A stretch of DNA of 64,000 nucleotides from Platynereis dumerilii. Its lineage: Eukaryota; Annelida; Polychaeta; Phyllodocida; Nereididae. Below are positions 11,940-25,500 of the stretch, in pieces. The position numbers and the translations under genes were made by a program. The notes beneath the pieces were generated by a model. It saw nothing but the letters and a program-made list of their open reading frames with translations. It made no database searches and was not told the origin of the DNA. Location of the stretch: positions 74,022,380 through 74,086,379 of the forward strand of contig JAPTHN010000001.1 in the NCBI GenBank assembly GCA_026936325.1, read 5' to 3'. Each line of letters starts with the position of its first letter. Positions within the stretch are counted from its first letter, which is position 1.

Positions 11940-14837
11940 AAACTTCACCTATTACATAGGTGAAGTTTCTTGTTTTCGGAGTTATTTTTATTATTTATTT
12001 TTCTTTTTTCTGTACGAAAAATTTCTTCAAAAAAATTTCAAAAAAATCATGTATATAGCATTACATGACCTCATTACACTGACCCAGTTTTAGTGACCTT
12101 GAATTATTTTTCAAGGTCACAGGCCATTTCAAAGTTCGTTTTTTCATATGTTTCTTAGGAGCATATTACAGGCAATTACATGTATATTTAATTTTCCACA
12201 CAGGTTCTAACTGTTACAAGTACATTACATAATCTGACCCACTTTCAAGAAAGTAGGTCAAGGTCAAGGTTGCACAGGTCCGTATTTAGTGCTGGAGATT
12301 GTCACGCATGATAGCAAAATTTGTAAGCCAAACGGTCTCAAAAATGATGCAATGTGATGCCCAAATGTCTGGCCCATGGTAAGAAGTTATTTTTGTGATG
12401 ATGTCATGCTTTGTTTTTGAGTTACGTAATTTTGAATAACAACCGCGTCATAAAAACCAGTGACCTTGGTAATTTCACCCTGAAATATCGATTTTAGGCC
12501 ATAACAATGTATAGTGAACCCCCCCAAAGATACCCCTAAAACCCCCATATCCACCTTCAAATTTGACCTTGACCTCATTTTTCAAGGTCATTTGGCTCTT
12601 CAAAGTGCAAAAAGTGCTTATTTTCAAAAATTCTGAAAATTATGTTTTTTTCATGATATCACCTTGATATATTATCTCTAGACAGACAAAAATATGTGCA
12701 TTTAGAATATGCAACCCAAATTCCTCTAACATTTTACCTTAATTTTCTACAAAATTCCAAATATCGCAAACCGGAGAATGTTAAAAAATGACAAATTACT
12801 GCGTTTTGGACATGGAAATATCGATCAGAGGGAGTTACAATAATAAATTGATCCCCCCATTTTCACATGCTGATTCTGAAAATCATATTTGTTTTGACCT
12901 AGAAACTTATTTTCAAGGTCAAATTCAAGGTCAAACATGATGAAAAATTTTACTTTTTTAACATTAGATTTTTTTACACAGGCAAGGAATCAAAATATTG
13001 TTACAAAAATGTCACACATACTTGCTACAATAGTCTAGAGGCATCGTACAAATTTTCAAGGTCCTCGGATTAACCTATGTTAGACCGTAAAGGTCATAAG
13101 GTAAAATAATTAGGGAAAAATTTACGATATTTTTTCACATTTCTCAATTATAGCGTTATTTCAATTGGCTGTAGCTCCGGTCCTAATTAAGTTACAGAGA
13201 ATCTGAAAACAGATTTGGAAAGGCCAAATGCTCCTCTAGTTTTCACTTTCTGAATATTTTGTCGTAGCTCTGACGGTTTAAAAGATCGCCGGACCCTGAA
13301 AATTTCATGTTTTTGTCAAATTTTCACAATTTATCATCATTTTGACAAGGAAATAATCATTTTATTTCAATGAAGCTATTTGAGCATACTTTCATCTTTC
13401 GTTCACATAATCCTGCCAAGTTATATAGGTTTCCATTGAACCGTTTTGTTTCTAGAGTAATTTTAAGTGAAAAACTACATTTTTTCAGAAATTTCTGAAG
13501 TCCACATTTCTGAATTGTACCATAATTTCAATTGGCCTTATCTCCGGTCCTAATAAAGTTAAGGAGAATCTGAAAATAGATTTGGAAGGCACAAATTCTC
13601 TTCTAGTTTCTATATTTGAACCATTTCTTGTATCACTGACGGTTAAAAAGATCGCCGGACCCTGAAAAATGTATGTTTTCAGAAATTGCAGTCATTTCGA
13701 TATGTTTTCAGGACTAGAAGTATCTTAGCCAATGCATTCCTAAAATTCAAAGGTTAATGTACTGTTGATTTACTGATTGGTGTTCCGGTTGATGCACTGG
13801 TTGATGCACTGGTTTATGTACTGGTCACTGCGCTGGTCAATGCATTGGTCATTGGACTGTTCAATGTACTGTTCAATGTACTGTTCAATGTACTAGTCAA
13901 TGTACTGTTCAATGTACTGTTCCATGTACTGGTCCATGTACTGGTCCATGTACTGGTCCATGTACTGGTCCATGTACTGGTCCATGTACTGGTCCAAGTA
14001 CTGGTCCAAGTACTGGTCCATGTTATTTTCTGTATATAATATTCGGCAAGCTCAAATTTTCCTCTAGTTTTCATTCTCTGAATGTTTTCTTGTAACTCTG
14101 ATGGTTTAAAAGAACGCCCAACCCTCAAAATTACATGTTTTCGGTCAAATATTTTTGTATCAGTCATTGTATCAGTCATTGTATCAGTCAGTGTATCAGT
14201 CAGTGTATCAGACAGTGTATCAGACAGTGTATCATAAGTATCAGTCAGTGTATCAGTCAGTGTATCATAAGTATCAGTCAGTGTATCAGTCAGTGTATCA
14301 GTCAGTGTATCAGTCAGCGAATCAGTCAGTGTATGGCCACAAACCGATTGACATGTTACAGTAAGGGTTTATCTGTCTGCTGACTATATGTCACATCACA
14401 ACTAGTCCACGGACAGATAGTTTGTAAGTACTTCCATATATCTGTGCACACTATGTACATTCTAAGTAACATGCAAAATTACAGGTGATAAATTATTATT
14501 ACATGTGATATGATTTTCATATTGCAAGTGATATTGTATGTTTAATACATTACATGTAACTTTACATTTGATATTGCATAATATTACAGGTGATATTGTG
14601 TGTGATATTGCATGTAATGCTACATGTGCAAGACACATGCAATTGCAAGTACAAGTTTATGTACAAGTTTATGAGCAAGTACATGTGCAAGTTCATGTCC
14701 GAGTTCATGTTCATGTTCAAGTTCATGTCCAATGTCATTTCCAATATCATTTCTGTGTTTTCTCACATTAATTTCACTGCCAATAACTATATGATAGGTG
14801 AAGTTTTGTCACCGCATCGCGGTTACCCGATTTCTAG
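11940..14837 (+). mobile_element. Family A element, copy A4 (both ends present)
   Basis: This copy is 2898 bp, with the 13-bp foldback at its 5' tip (11940-11966) and CTAG at 14834-14837. It follows A3 after TTATT, that is, one TTA repeat beyond a direct abutment. TTATTATTATT and the body of element D come next. A4 therefore appears to occupy D's landing pad next to A3. It contains the longest GGTCCATGTACT and TGTATCAGTCAG arrays in the window. No coding content beyond repeat-derived frames. Confidence 0.78.
13760..14735 (+). repeat. 12-bp-period minisatellites of A4
   Basis: GGTTGATGCACT and TGTTCAATGTAC repeats pass into GGTCCATGTACT repeats (13760-14020). TGTATCAGTCAG repeats fill 14155-14335, and degenerate TTCATGTGCAAG-like repeats 14650-14730. 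Confidence 0.85.
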
Positions 14838-16951
14838 TTATTATTATTATTTCCGAAAAAGTTGTTTCGATTTTCTTGATTATTTTTGTGAATGTACCTG
14901 TATACTTGTAGACTACTGTATTCCGGTCCTGAGTTTGAATTTTTATTTTTAAGGTATATAGGACCTTTTTAGTGTGAATTTTAGTATATTTTGATTTACT
15001 ATATCTGAATAAACTAATAAACTAGAGTAATTTGCTTTAGTTTCTGTCCATAAACTATTAAATTCTATACAATGGCGAAAAAATAATTGAAATCACTCAA
15101 GCGGAACATTCCTCACTGAATATTTAGGTCATTTTCAAATTGTTTCGAGTTCGGCAAAAACCATAAATGATAGCAGCATGCTGATTGGGCCAAAAGTTGC
15201 TCTATGGTATGGGACATGGTAAGACATATTTTTAATTTTGATATTGCAACTATTTATGGAATGGCGGCCATCTTGGTATGGTGTACTTGCTAAATTTGAG
15301 GTGCATGAGTTCAAAATCCATGAAGGAGTCATTTTAGGTAATGCAAATGTATAATGAACCCCCCCAAATATACCCATTTACACCCCATCCCAATCTTCAA
15401 ATTTGACCTTGACCTCATTTTTCAAGGTCATATGACCCGTCAAAATTAAAATTCACTACATTTTCAAAAATTCCAACAATTATGTTTTTTCAAAGATATC
15501 GGGATCATATTATAGATTCTTATAGCCGGCAGCTGGATTGTTTAAACCCTGCAATCGGAATTGATCTATCTCTTCATGTTGATTTATAGAAAAATTCCAA
15601 ATATTGCATACCGCGCAACATGTAAAATCAGCCTATTTTTGCCATCTCGAGCAATAAATATTGATCCTACACAGTTCAAATAATAAAATGACCCCCCCTT
15701 TGTCACACATTGCCAATCTGGGAAAAATATTGGTTTTGACCTAGAAAGTTATTTTCAAGGTCAAACTCAAGGTCAAACATTTGGCAAAATTGGATATTTG
15801 AGATACCTAATTTTTTTAACTAGGAAATAATTGAGGAATTTCCACAATCTCTTCAGTGTTTGGTGCCACAGTACCCTAGAGGACCCTTGCAAAGTTTTAA
15901 GTTCCTCGGATTGATGTACATTGCATAATAAAGGTCACAAGGTCAAAAAATGACAGCTAAATTGACAGCTCATTTTCCAATTTCGCATTTGTACCCAAAC
16001 TTTGATGGCCTTTATCTCCGGTTCTAATTAAGTTAGATAAAAACTGAAAGCATATTCGGAAAGCCCCTAGTCTTCTCTAGTATTTGTTTTCTATGCATTT
16101 TAACGTATCTCTGCTAGTTAAAAAGATCGCCGGACCCTGAAAATTTCATGTTTTAGGTCATGATTTTACACTTTAACATTTTTTTTCACAAAGAAGGCAA
16201 TCTTCAAAAAAATTTATACTCTTTGAGGATGTAATCCTAACACTTTTACAGTAGTGTGTGCAATTTCAAGTCTCTACTGTAAACCGTTTGCCTTTGAGAT
16301 CAAAATAATGTTCAAAACTTGACATTTTCAGAGTCAATTTTTTGGTGATATTTCACATTTTTGTCATTAATTCAATCGGTTCTATCTTCGGTTCTAATTA
16401 AGGTATAGGAATGATGAAAGCAGTTCTGAATACCTCAGATTCTCCTCTTTATTTTATTTAATGTTCATTTTGGTGTACCATCAATAATTAAAAAGATCGG
16501 TCAACCCTGAAAAATTAAACTTTACCTATTATAACCAAATTAGTGCCCTGAGCTAAAAGAAGTCAATTTTGCAGTGAAGAAATACAAAATCAGTATAAAA
16601 GTTGCATGGACCTATTGTGTTAATGTGATGCAGTATACTGATCTTACTATATCTATTATGCTAAGTACGTGAATGTTCATATTTGTTTTTTCTTGTCAAG
16701 TGGTCAATAAAACAAAATTAAATGCACTTAACTAAATAAACCAAACTGAGTAAACCATACTAAATAAACTAAATTAAATTAATTAAAATATATAAGCTAA
16801 ACTGAACTAAATAAACTGAACTAAATAAACTAAATTAAGCATGAGCATTCACACAATAGTCTGTACTCATAAACATATACAATATACCTTTAAATAATAA
16901 ATATATTGGTAAATTCTTCATCACTGACCATGGTCAGTTATAGCCATCTAG
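14838..16951 (+). mobile_element. Family D Helentron-like element (body and 3' end; 5' tip outside window)
   Basis: The body (2114 bp) begins with a TTA tract directly after the A4 terminus. It is a distant relative of family A: it keeps the GACCTTGACCTCATTTTTC block, the AAAAAGATCGCCGGACCCTG blocks (near 16120 and a variant near 16490) and the CACAAGGTCAAAAAATGA block. Its end is different: the palindrome ACTGACCATGGTCAGT (16923-16938), a 9-nt spacer and CTAG (16948-16951), then TTATTATT. A low-complexity AT tract of AACTAAATAAACT-like repeats fills about 16725-16850. No 5' tip is visible, so its subterminal inverted repeat cannot be confirmed. Confidence 0.65.
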
Positions 16952-18840
16952 TTATTATTATTTTTTTTTTCTTGGCCAGTAGGTTTTTGTGCTAGAGACT
17001 TGAAACTTGGTACATATATAGTCCATGGTTAGTACTTCATTTTGGGAGAAGATGGTTGACCTTGACCTTGAACTCAAGGTCACAGGTCATCTCAAAGTCG
17101 AAAATTGGAAAACTTAAAAGTGGAATAACTTTTTTAATATTACAAGAATCAATTTGAAACTTTGGAATATATATATAAACATGTATCCCAACTTTTGTAA
17201 CCCATAATTGTTTTTGTGCAATGAGGGTAAGGGGGTAATTACCCCAATTTGACTAAAACAGGTTTGCACAGGTTTCCAGAAAAACTAAGCAAGCTAGAAA
17301 CTCAGTTCTTTCACTGATAGGTAGCCTGACTAACCATTCAAGGTAAGTGATATTTTATATTTTGATTATGTGAAGGGGTAACTATGTAATGGGGTGTTGA
17401 AAATAGGGTGTTTTGCCCCAAGAGTGAAAACATTGTAAAACTTTGGTTTTAATGAAAGGATTTCAATGATAGTCTGGTAATATATTAATTTTTTCTGTAT
17501 TATGTAATCCTTGTTGCCCGAAGCTTGGTAATTACCCCCCAAAAAGGGGTAAATGTCTATAACTTGTGATTGACCTGGACGATTTTCTTCAAATTTTGCA
17601 CACGTTTGGGATATTGACTCAGGCACATATTAAACGAATAATTTTAAACAGTATTGCCAACATAGGGTATTTACCCTCGTAATCAATGCCAAAAGGGGTG
17701 AATATATATTTTGAGGAGTTATGTTGTTCAAAATGGAATATCAGCTGTATGTTTGGTCTACGGGTATCCGGTTGGATTTTACTGGATGAAAAGTTTCTGT
17801 TTTGGGTAATTACCCCCAAAAGGGGTAAATGTCTATAACTTGTGATTGACATGGACGATTTACTTCAAATTTTGCACACGTTTGGGATATTGACTCAGCA
17901 CATATTGAACAAATAATTTTAACAGTATTGCCAACATAGGGTATTTACCCTCGTAATCAATGCCAAAAGGGGTGAATATATATTTTGAGGAGTTATGTTG
18001 TTCAAAATGGAATATGAGCTGTATGTTTGGTCTACGGGTATCCGGTTGGATTTTACTGGATGAAAAGTTTCTGTTTTGGGTAATTACCCCCAAAAGGGGT
18101 AAATGACTATAACTTGTGATTGACATGGACGATTTACTTCAAATTTTGCACACGTTTGTGACATTGACTCAGACACATGCTAAAAGGAAAAAATTCACAG
18201 AATAGGGTGATTTACCCTCGTAATCAAGTTCTAAGGGGGTAAATACATATTTTGAAGAACTTGGTTGTTTAAAATGGAATATTAGTTGCACGTTTGGTCT
18301 AGGTTATTCGTATGGATGTTACTGGATGAAAAGTTTCGGTTTTTAATAATTACCCCCAAAAGGGGTAAATGACTATAACTTGTGACTGACATGGACGATT
18401 TACTTCAAATTTTGCACACGTATGGGATATTGACTCAGGCACATGTTAAAAGAGAAAACGTTACAGTATAGGATAATTTACCCTCGTAATCAAGGTCAAA
18501 GGGGGGTAAATACGTATTTTGAGGAATTTGGTTGTTTAAAATGGAATGTCAAGTTTATGTTGGATCTAGGCTTGTACTTAATGGATGTTACTGGATGAAC
18601 AGTTTCGGTTTTAGGTAGTAACCCCCAAAAGGGGTAAATGGCTATATCTTGTGATTGACATGGACAATTTTCTTCAAATTTTGCATGGGCTAAGTGTGTC
18701 TACTTTACCACATAATATAAGTAGAAACTTCAGCTTACAGGGTCTCTACCATAATAGTCCGACATAGTCTCATATAATTTGTTTTATTCATATATTTGAG
18801 GTCGAATCATTGCCTAACCTTTTTAAAGGTTGAATACTAG
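16952..18840 (+). mobile_element. Family B Helentron-like element, copy B1 (body and 3' end)
   Basis: This 1889-bp body begins TTATTATTATT(T)n CTTGGCCAGTAGG and ends with GGTCGAATCAT, the hairpin AACCTTT-TT-AAAGGTT, GAATA and CTAG. It is nearly identical to B2 and to the right part of B3. GGTCGAATCAT is the reverse complement of the 5' tip ATGATTCGACC seen at 22451. Its own 5' tip must lie left of the window if the nest is intact. Five internal repeats of about 270 bp carry the palindromic core TACCCCC-AAAA-GGGGTA. Non-coding. Confidence 0.72.
17527..18645 (+). repeat. Internal ~270-bp tandem repeats of B1
   Basis: Repeat starts, marked by TAATTACCCCC or a variant, are near 17529, 17807, 18081, 18347 and 18616, a period of 266-278 bp. 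The parallel frames at 17619-17852 and 17860-18126 (starting MSITSYRHLP and MSITSYSHLP) are by-products of this tandem structure. Confidence 0.8.
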
Positions 18841-20733
18841 TTATTATTATTATTATTATTTTTTTCTTGGCCAGTAGGTTTTTGTGCTAGAGACTTGAAA
18901 CTTGGTACATATATAGTCCATGGTTAGTACTTCATTTTGGGAGAAGATGGTTGACCTTGACCTTGAACTCAAGGTCACAGGTCATCTCAAAGTCAAAAAT
19001 TGGAAAACTTAAAAGTGGAATAACTTTTTTAATATTACAAGAATCAATTTGAAACTTTGGAATATATATATAAACATGTATCCCAACATTTGTAACCCAT
19101 TATTGTTTTTGTGCAATGAGGGTAAGGGGTAATTACCCCAATTTGACTAAAACAGGTTTGCACAGGTTTCCAGAAAAACTAAGCAAGCTAGAAACTCAGT
19201 TCTTTCACTAATAGGTAGCCTGACTAACCATTCAAGGTAAGTGATATTTTATATTTTGATTATGTGAAGGGGTAACTATGTAATGGGGTGTTGAAAATAG
19301 GGTGTTTTGCCCCAAGAGTGAAAACATTGTAAAACTTTGGTTTTAATGAAAGGATTTCAATGATAGTCTGGTAATATATTAATGGTTTCTGTATTATGTA
19401 ATCCTTGTTGCCCGAAGCTTGGTAATTACCCCCCAAAAAGGGGTAAATGTCTATAACTTGTGATTGACCTGGACGATTTTCTTCAAATTTTGCACACGTT
19501 TGGGATATTGACTCAGGCACATATTAAACGAATAATTTTAACAGTATTGCCAACATAGGGTATTTACCCTCGTAATCAATGCCAAAAGGGGTGAATATAT
19601 ATTTTGAGGAGTTATGTTGTTCAAAATGGAATATCAGCTGTATGTTTGGTCTACGGGTATCCGTATGGATTTTACTGGATGAAAAGTTTCTGTTTTGGGT
19701 AATTACCCCCAAAAGGGGTAAATGTCTATAACTTGTGATTGACATGGACGATTTACTTCAAATTTTGCACACGTTTGGGATATTGACTCAGGCACATATT
19801 GAACAAATAATTTTAACAGTATTGCCAACATAGGGTATTTACCCTCGTAATCAATGCCAAAAGGGTGAATATATATTTTGAGGAGTTATGTTGTTCAAAA
19901 TGGAATATCAGCTGTATGTTTGGTCTACTGCTATCCGGTTGGATTTTACTGGATGAAAAGTTTCTGTTTTGGGTAATTACCCCCAAAAGGGTAAATGACT
20001 ATAACTTGTGATTGACATGGACGATTTACTTCAAATTTTGCACACGTTTGTGACATTGACTCAGACACATGCTAAAAGGAAAAAAATCACAGAATAGGGT
20101 GATTTACCCTCGTAATCAAGTTCTAAGGGGGTAAATACATATTTTGAAGAACTTGGTTGTTTAAAATGGAATATTAGTTGCACGTTTGGTCTAGGTTATT
20201 CGTATGGATGTTACTGGATGAAAAGTTTCGGTTTTTTAATAATTACCCCCAAAAGGGGTAAATGACTATAACTAGTGACTGACATGGACGATTTACTTCA
20301 AATTTTGCACACGTATGGGATATTGACTCAGGCACATGTTAAAAGAGAAAACGTTACAGTATAGGATAATTTACCCTCGTAATCAAGGTCAAAGGGGGGT
20401 AAATACGTATTTTGAGGAATTTGGTTGTTTAAAATGGAATGTCAAGTTTATGTTGGATCTAGGCTTGTACTTAATGGATGTTACTGGATGAACAGTTTCG
20501 GTTTTAGGTAGTAACCCCCAAAAGGGGTAAATGGCTATATCTTGTGATTGACATGGACAATTTTCTTCAAATTTTGCATGGGCTAAGTGTGTCTACTTTA
20601 CCACATAATATAAGTAGAAACTTCAGCTTACTGGGTCTCTACCATAATAGTCCGACATAGTCTCATATAATTTGTTTTATTCATATATTTGAGGTCGAAT
20701 CATTGCCTAACCTTTTTAAAGGTTGAATACTAG
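18841..20733 (+). mobile_element. Family B Helentron-like element, copy B2 (outermost of left nest)
   Basis: This is a 1893-bp body plus 3' end, nearly identical to B1 and directly following it. It ends with AACCTTT-TT-AAAGGTT and CTAG at 20730-20733. Host DNA (TTTTTATTTTATAATAC) follows rather than a TTA tract, so B2 is the outermost element and 20733/20734 is the right edge of the left nest. The ~270-bp internal repeats recur at 19423-20540. Confidence 0.75.
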
Positions 20734-21554
20734 TTTTTATTTTATAATACTATGGTAAATAAACGATCTATCTACACATGTATATTTCCATCTATCTTAC
20801 CATATACGGCTATTCTGAACACTACATCACTAGCCAACACTTCATCAAACTTTACACCACTGCCAGTCACGATGGCCCAGCAGTCATATTTCCGTACATG
20901 GAATAAGAAACTACAATTTACACTCTGGGACATGACATCATGATGTGATTTAGATCTAATGGGCCTGGTATTGGTCAGTTGCCTCAGCTGTGACAGGACG
21001 CTGAGAGCATGACATCATGCTTTCTCATCTGGCTTCCAGCTTCAAATACTTGCAAACGTCTATCTATAGTCACGAATGCATGGATCAATTGCAAGGAGTG
21101 TAGTGATCCAATGAGTCTTGTCGTTCATTTTACATTAATAACAGTAGTAAATTGTTTAATATTGCTGTTAAGTTTTCCATGGAGATGCATCTACATGTAT
21201 GTAAATTATTTTAAAGCAGAAAGGCTTGAAAGCACCCCAGAGAATCAAAAATGCTTGTCTGGCTGCCTTTTATAGAAGTTGTCACTGTCATTGTCACATT
21301 TGCATGGCACTCGATTTTCGTTAAATGGTGTCATTGTTTAAAAACCCTATATTCCCCCATCATCTTAGTATGATTGATTTTTTCGATTGTACATATTATT
21401 TTAGTTTCCCTCCATTTGCTGGTCACTGACTTCATGTGCGGTCTCTTCTCTGTGCTGTCCTTTCCTTGATCTGTCTGACTCGAGGTATCCAGCTGCCAGT
21501 TGGAGTCTTGTTTTACAGTTTTTGCCTTGCCCTTCTTTTGCGTTGTCTTTCCAC
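20734..21554. other. Host DNA without recognisable gene
   Basis: This is single-copy-looking host sequence between the left nest and the tandem duplication. The open frames here (63 and 88 aa) show no domain, signal or splice context I can support. Confidence 0.6.
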
Positions 21555-22515
21555 TGCTGCTTTTGGATCAAAACATCTCTGTAAGGCCAAATGAATAAGC
21601 AAATGCCTGCATCTGACATGCTCTGATGCGATGTTTAGTGCTTCTCTGCATTACTATCATTCCAGAAAGTATGTAAAATAATTATGAAAAATCTGGACAC
21701 CAAAATTATTATGTGACCTCATACTGCTTTGACATCACGAGTGGCTGTTATGTACAGTGTGGTGCAGTGTGTGCATGTGATGTGGTGTCCAGAATAGCCA
21801 TATATGGTTAGATAGATATAAAGATAGTTAGATAGATGGTTTATTTACCATATACACTGCATATAAATAATACACAATAACAACAAAAAATATTAGCTTG
21901 TTATGGCAAGCATGATTATTTTTGGATGAAGTGACATTGGGTGACAGTCAATGATATTAATTAGGCAGTCTGACGAGGCTTACCTCTGTCAAACAAGAGG
22001 ATTACACATTGTGTTGGTCAGAAGAGAACTATTGGGACAAACAAACTGCATTTTTAAAAATACTTAAATTAACTACTGTGAAATATAAACAATTATGTGA
22101 TTTGGCATGTATGCAGTTTTTTGCAGTCTTTGATAGTGTTATGTCCACTGATTTAGCCATCATTGGCTGAATATATCGGGGACCTCACACAGAACACCTG
22201 ATTTACATGACTTCCAATGGTAATCTATGGGAACTGTGATGTCACGTTTCCATGCAGATTACAAGAGCAAATCATTTTTTTATACTTTCTGGAAGGATAA
22301 CAATGGCCGAATGTGTGACACCAATGACAGTTGTGGCATTTTGTGGAAGCTATTTAACTTAAGGATACATGTATTCAGTTCTGGGAGTGGTGTTGGGTTA
22401 CCTGATTTCATACCACCTAGCAACAGTGAAGATCACTGGTCATTGTAATTATGATTCGACCTATCGGGAGAATCATCTTGTTTTCTTTGATTTTATTATT
22501 ATTATTATTATTATT

Positions 22516-25500
22516 AGCATTCACCATCACTATGGTGAATGGTATTGATTTTGGTCGTATTATTAAACTTCACCTATTACATAGGTGAAGTTTCTTGTTT
22601 TCGTAAATATTTTTATTATTTTTCCGGACAAAAATTTTTTCGAAAAAAATCACATACATAGCTTTACATGACCTTATTACACTGACCCAGTTTCGGTGAC
22701 CTTGAATTAATTTTCAAGGTCACAGGCCATTTCAAAGTCAGTTTTTTCATTATTTCAAATGAACATTTTTCAGGTAATTATAGGCAAATTTCATTTTCCA
22801 ATTACATAGCATGTACTACATATAATTTACATAATCTGACCTAATTTCAAGAATGTAGGTCACAGTCAAGGTCGTACAGTTAAATTTTTAGTCTCTGAGG
22901 TTTGCGCGCGGGATCTCAGAATTGGCAGGGCACAAAGTTACATAATTTATGTCAAAAGTTGCCTGAATGTCTGGCGCATGGTAAGTGCTTTTTCTTCAAA
23001 TTATCTCATGCCTGGTTATTGAGTTATGTTATTTTAGTTACAACCGCGTCAACAAACCGGTGACCTTGAACATTTCACCCTGAAATATCGATTTTAGGCC
23101 TTAACAATGTATAGTGAACCCCCCAAAAGTAGCCCCCAAAACCCCCATATCCACCTTCAAATTTGACCTTGACCTCATTTTTCAAGGTCATTTGGCTCTT
23201 CAAAGTGCAAAAAGTGCTTATTTTCAAAAATTCTGAAAATTATGTTTTTTTCATGATATCACCTTGATATATTATCTCTAGACAGACAATAATATGTGCA
23301 TTTAGAATATGTAATCCAAAGTCCTCTTACATTTTACCCTAATTTTCCACAAAATTTCAAATATCGCAAACCGGAGAACGTTGAAAAATGACAAATTATT
23401 GCGTTTTTGACATGGAAATATCGATTCGAGAGAGTTACAATAATTAATTGATCCCCCATTTTTGCATCCTGATTCTGAAAATTATATTTGTTTTGACCTA
23501 GAAACTTATTTTCAAGGTCAAATTCAAGGTCAAACATGATGAAAAATTTTACTATTTTGACATTTGATTTTTTTACACAGGCAAGGAGTCAAAATATTGT
23601 TACAAAAATGTCACACATACTTGCTACAATAGTCTAGAGGCATCATGTAAATTTTCAAGGTCCTCTGATTAACTTACGTTACACCGTAAAGGTCACAAGG
23701 TCAAAAAATGAGGGAAAAATTACGATATTTTTTCACATTTCTCAATTAAAGCATTATTTCAATTGGCCCTAGCTCCGGTCCTAATTAAGTTAGAGAAAAT
23801 CTGAAAACAGATTTGGAAAGACCAAATTCTCCTCTAGTTTTCGTTCTCTGAACATTTTGTCGTAGCTCGGACGGTTAAAAAGATCGCCGGACCCTAAAAA
23901 TTTCATGTTTTTGGTCAAATTTTCACAATATATCATTTTTTTGACAGGGAAGGAATCATCCTATTGTGATGAACCTGTTTAGACATACTTCTAACTTCTA
24001 TTTACATGATCCTGCCAAGTTATATATATTTCCATTAAACCGTTTTGGTTCTAGAGTTATTTCAAGTTAAAACTGCCTATTTTCAGGAATATCTTAAAAG
24101 CCATATTTCTGAGTTGTACCATCATTTCAATCCGCTGTATCTCCGGTTCTATTTAAGTTTCAGAAAATCTGACAACAGATTCAGAAAGCCCGCATTCACC
24201 TCTAGGGGGGCACATTGAACATTTTGTCATTGCTCTGACGGTTAAAAAGATCGCCGGACCCTGAAAAATTCATGTTTTTTGTCAAATTTTCACAATTTAT
24301 CATCATTTTGACAAGGAAATTATCATTTTATTTCAATGAAGCTATCTGAGCATATTTTCATCTTTCGTCTATATAAAAACTGGCAAGTTATATATGTTTT
24401 CATGGAACCGTTGTGGTTCTAGAGTAGTTTTAAGTTAAAAATACATTTTTAAAGAAATTTCTGAAGTCCATATTTCTGAATTGTACCATTATTTGAATCG
24501 GTCGTATCTCTGGTTCTGATAAAGTTAAAGAGAATCTGAAAATAGATTTGGAAAGCCAAAATTCTGCTCTAGCTCCTGTATTTGAACATTTTCTTGTATC
24601 ACAGATGGTTAAAAAGATCGCCGGACCCTGCAAAATGTATGTTTTCAGAAATTGCAGTCATTTCAAAATGTTTTCAGGACTAGAAGAACGGTGCCAGTTT
24701 CAATCATCAGTAACTCTAATCGATGCATTGGTTGATGTACTGGTTGATGTATGGGTTGATGTAGGGTTGATGTACTGGTTGATGCACTGGTTGATGCACC
24801 GGTTGATGCACTGGTTGATGCACTGGTTCATGTACTGGTCAATGTACAGGTCAATGTACTGTCCATGTACTGTCCAAGTACTGGTCCATGTTATTTTCTA
24901 TATATATACTCATGAAGCTCAAATTCTCCTGTTGTTTTCATGCTCTGATTTTTTTCTTGGAGCTCTGACGGTTTGAAAGATCCCCTGACCCTCAGAATAT
25001 TTTTGTGTCAGTCACTGTATCAGTCACTGTATCAGTCAGTGTATCAGTCAGCGTATGGCCACAAGCTGATTGACATGTTTCAGTAACGGTTTATTGCAGG
25101 GTTTATCTGTCTGCTGACTATATGTCACATCACAACTAGTCCATGGACAGATAATTTATAAGTACTTTCATATATCTGTGCACACTATGTACGTTTTAAT
25201 TGACATGCAAAATTACAGGTAATAAATTGATATTGCATGTGGTATGATTTAGCATGATATCTGCAAGTGATATTGTATGTTTAATACATTGCATGTAACT
25301 TTGCATACATGTGATACTGCATAATATTACATGTGATATTGTGTGTGATATTAGATGCAAGACGTGTGCAATTACATTCATGTTCAAGTTCATGTTCAAG
25401 TTCTTATTCATGTTCAAGTACATTTTCATGGTCAAGTTCATGTTCAAGTTCATGTCCAATGTCATTTACAATATAATTTCCAATATCATTTCCGTGTTTT

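Noticed and set aside
10969-14340. CRISPR-like repeat arrays
   Set aside because: The repeats are contiguous 12-mers without spacers, in a eukaryotic transposon.
16952-20733. B1 and B2 as a pair of long terminal repeats
   Set aside because: They are in direct orientation but adjoin with only a TTA tract between them. They lack TG/CA ends and a primer-binding site, and both end in a hairpin plus CTAG.
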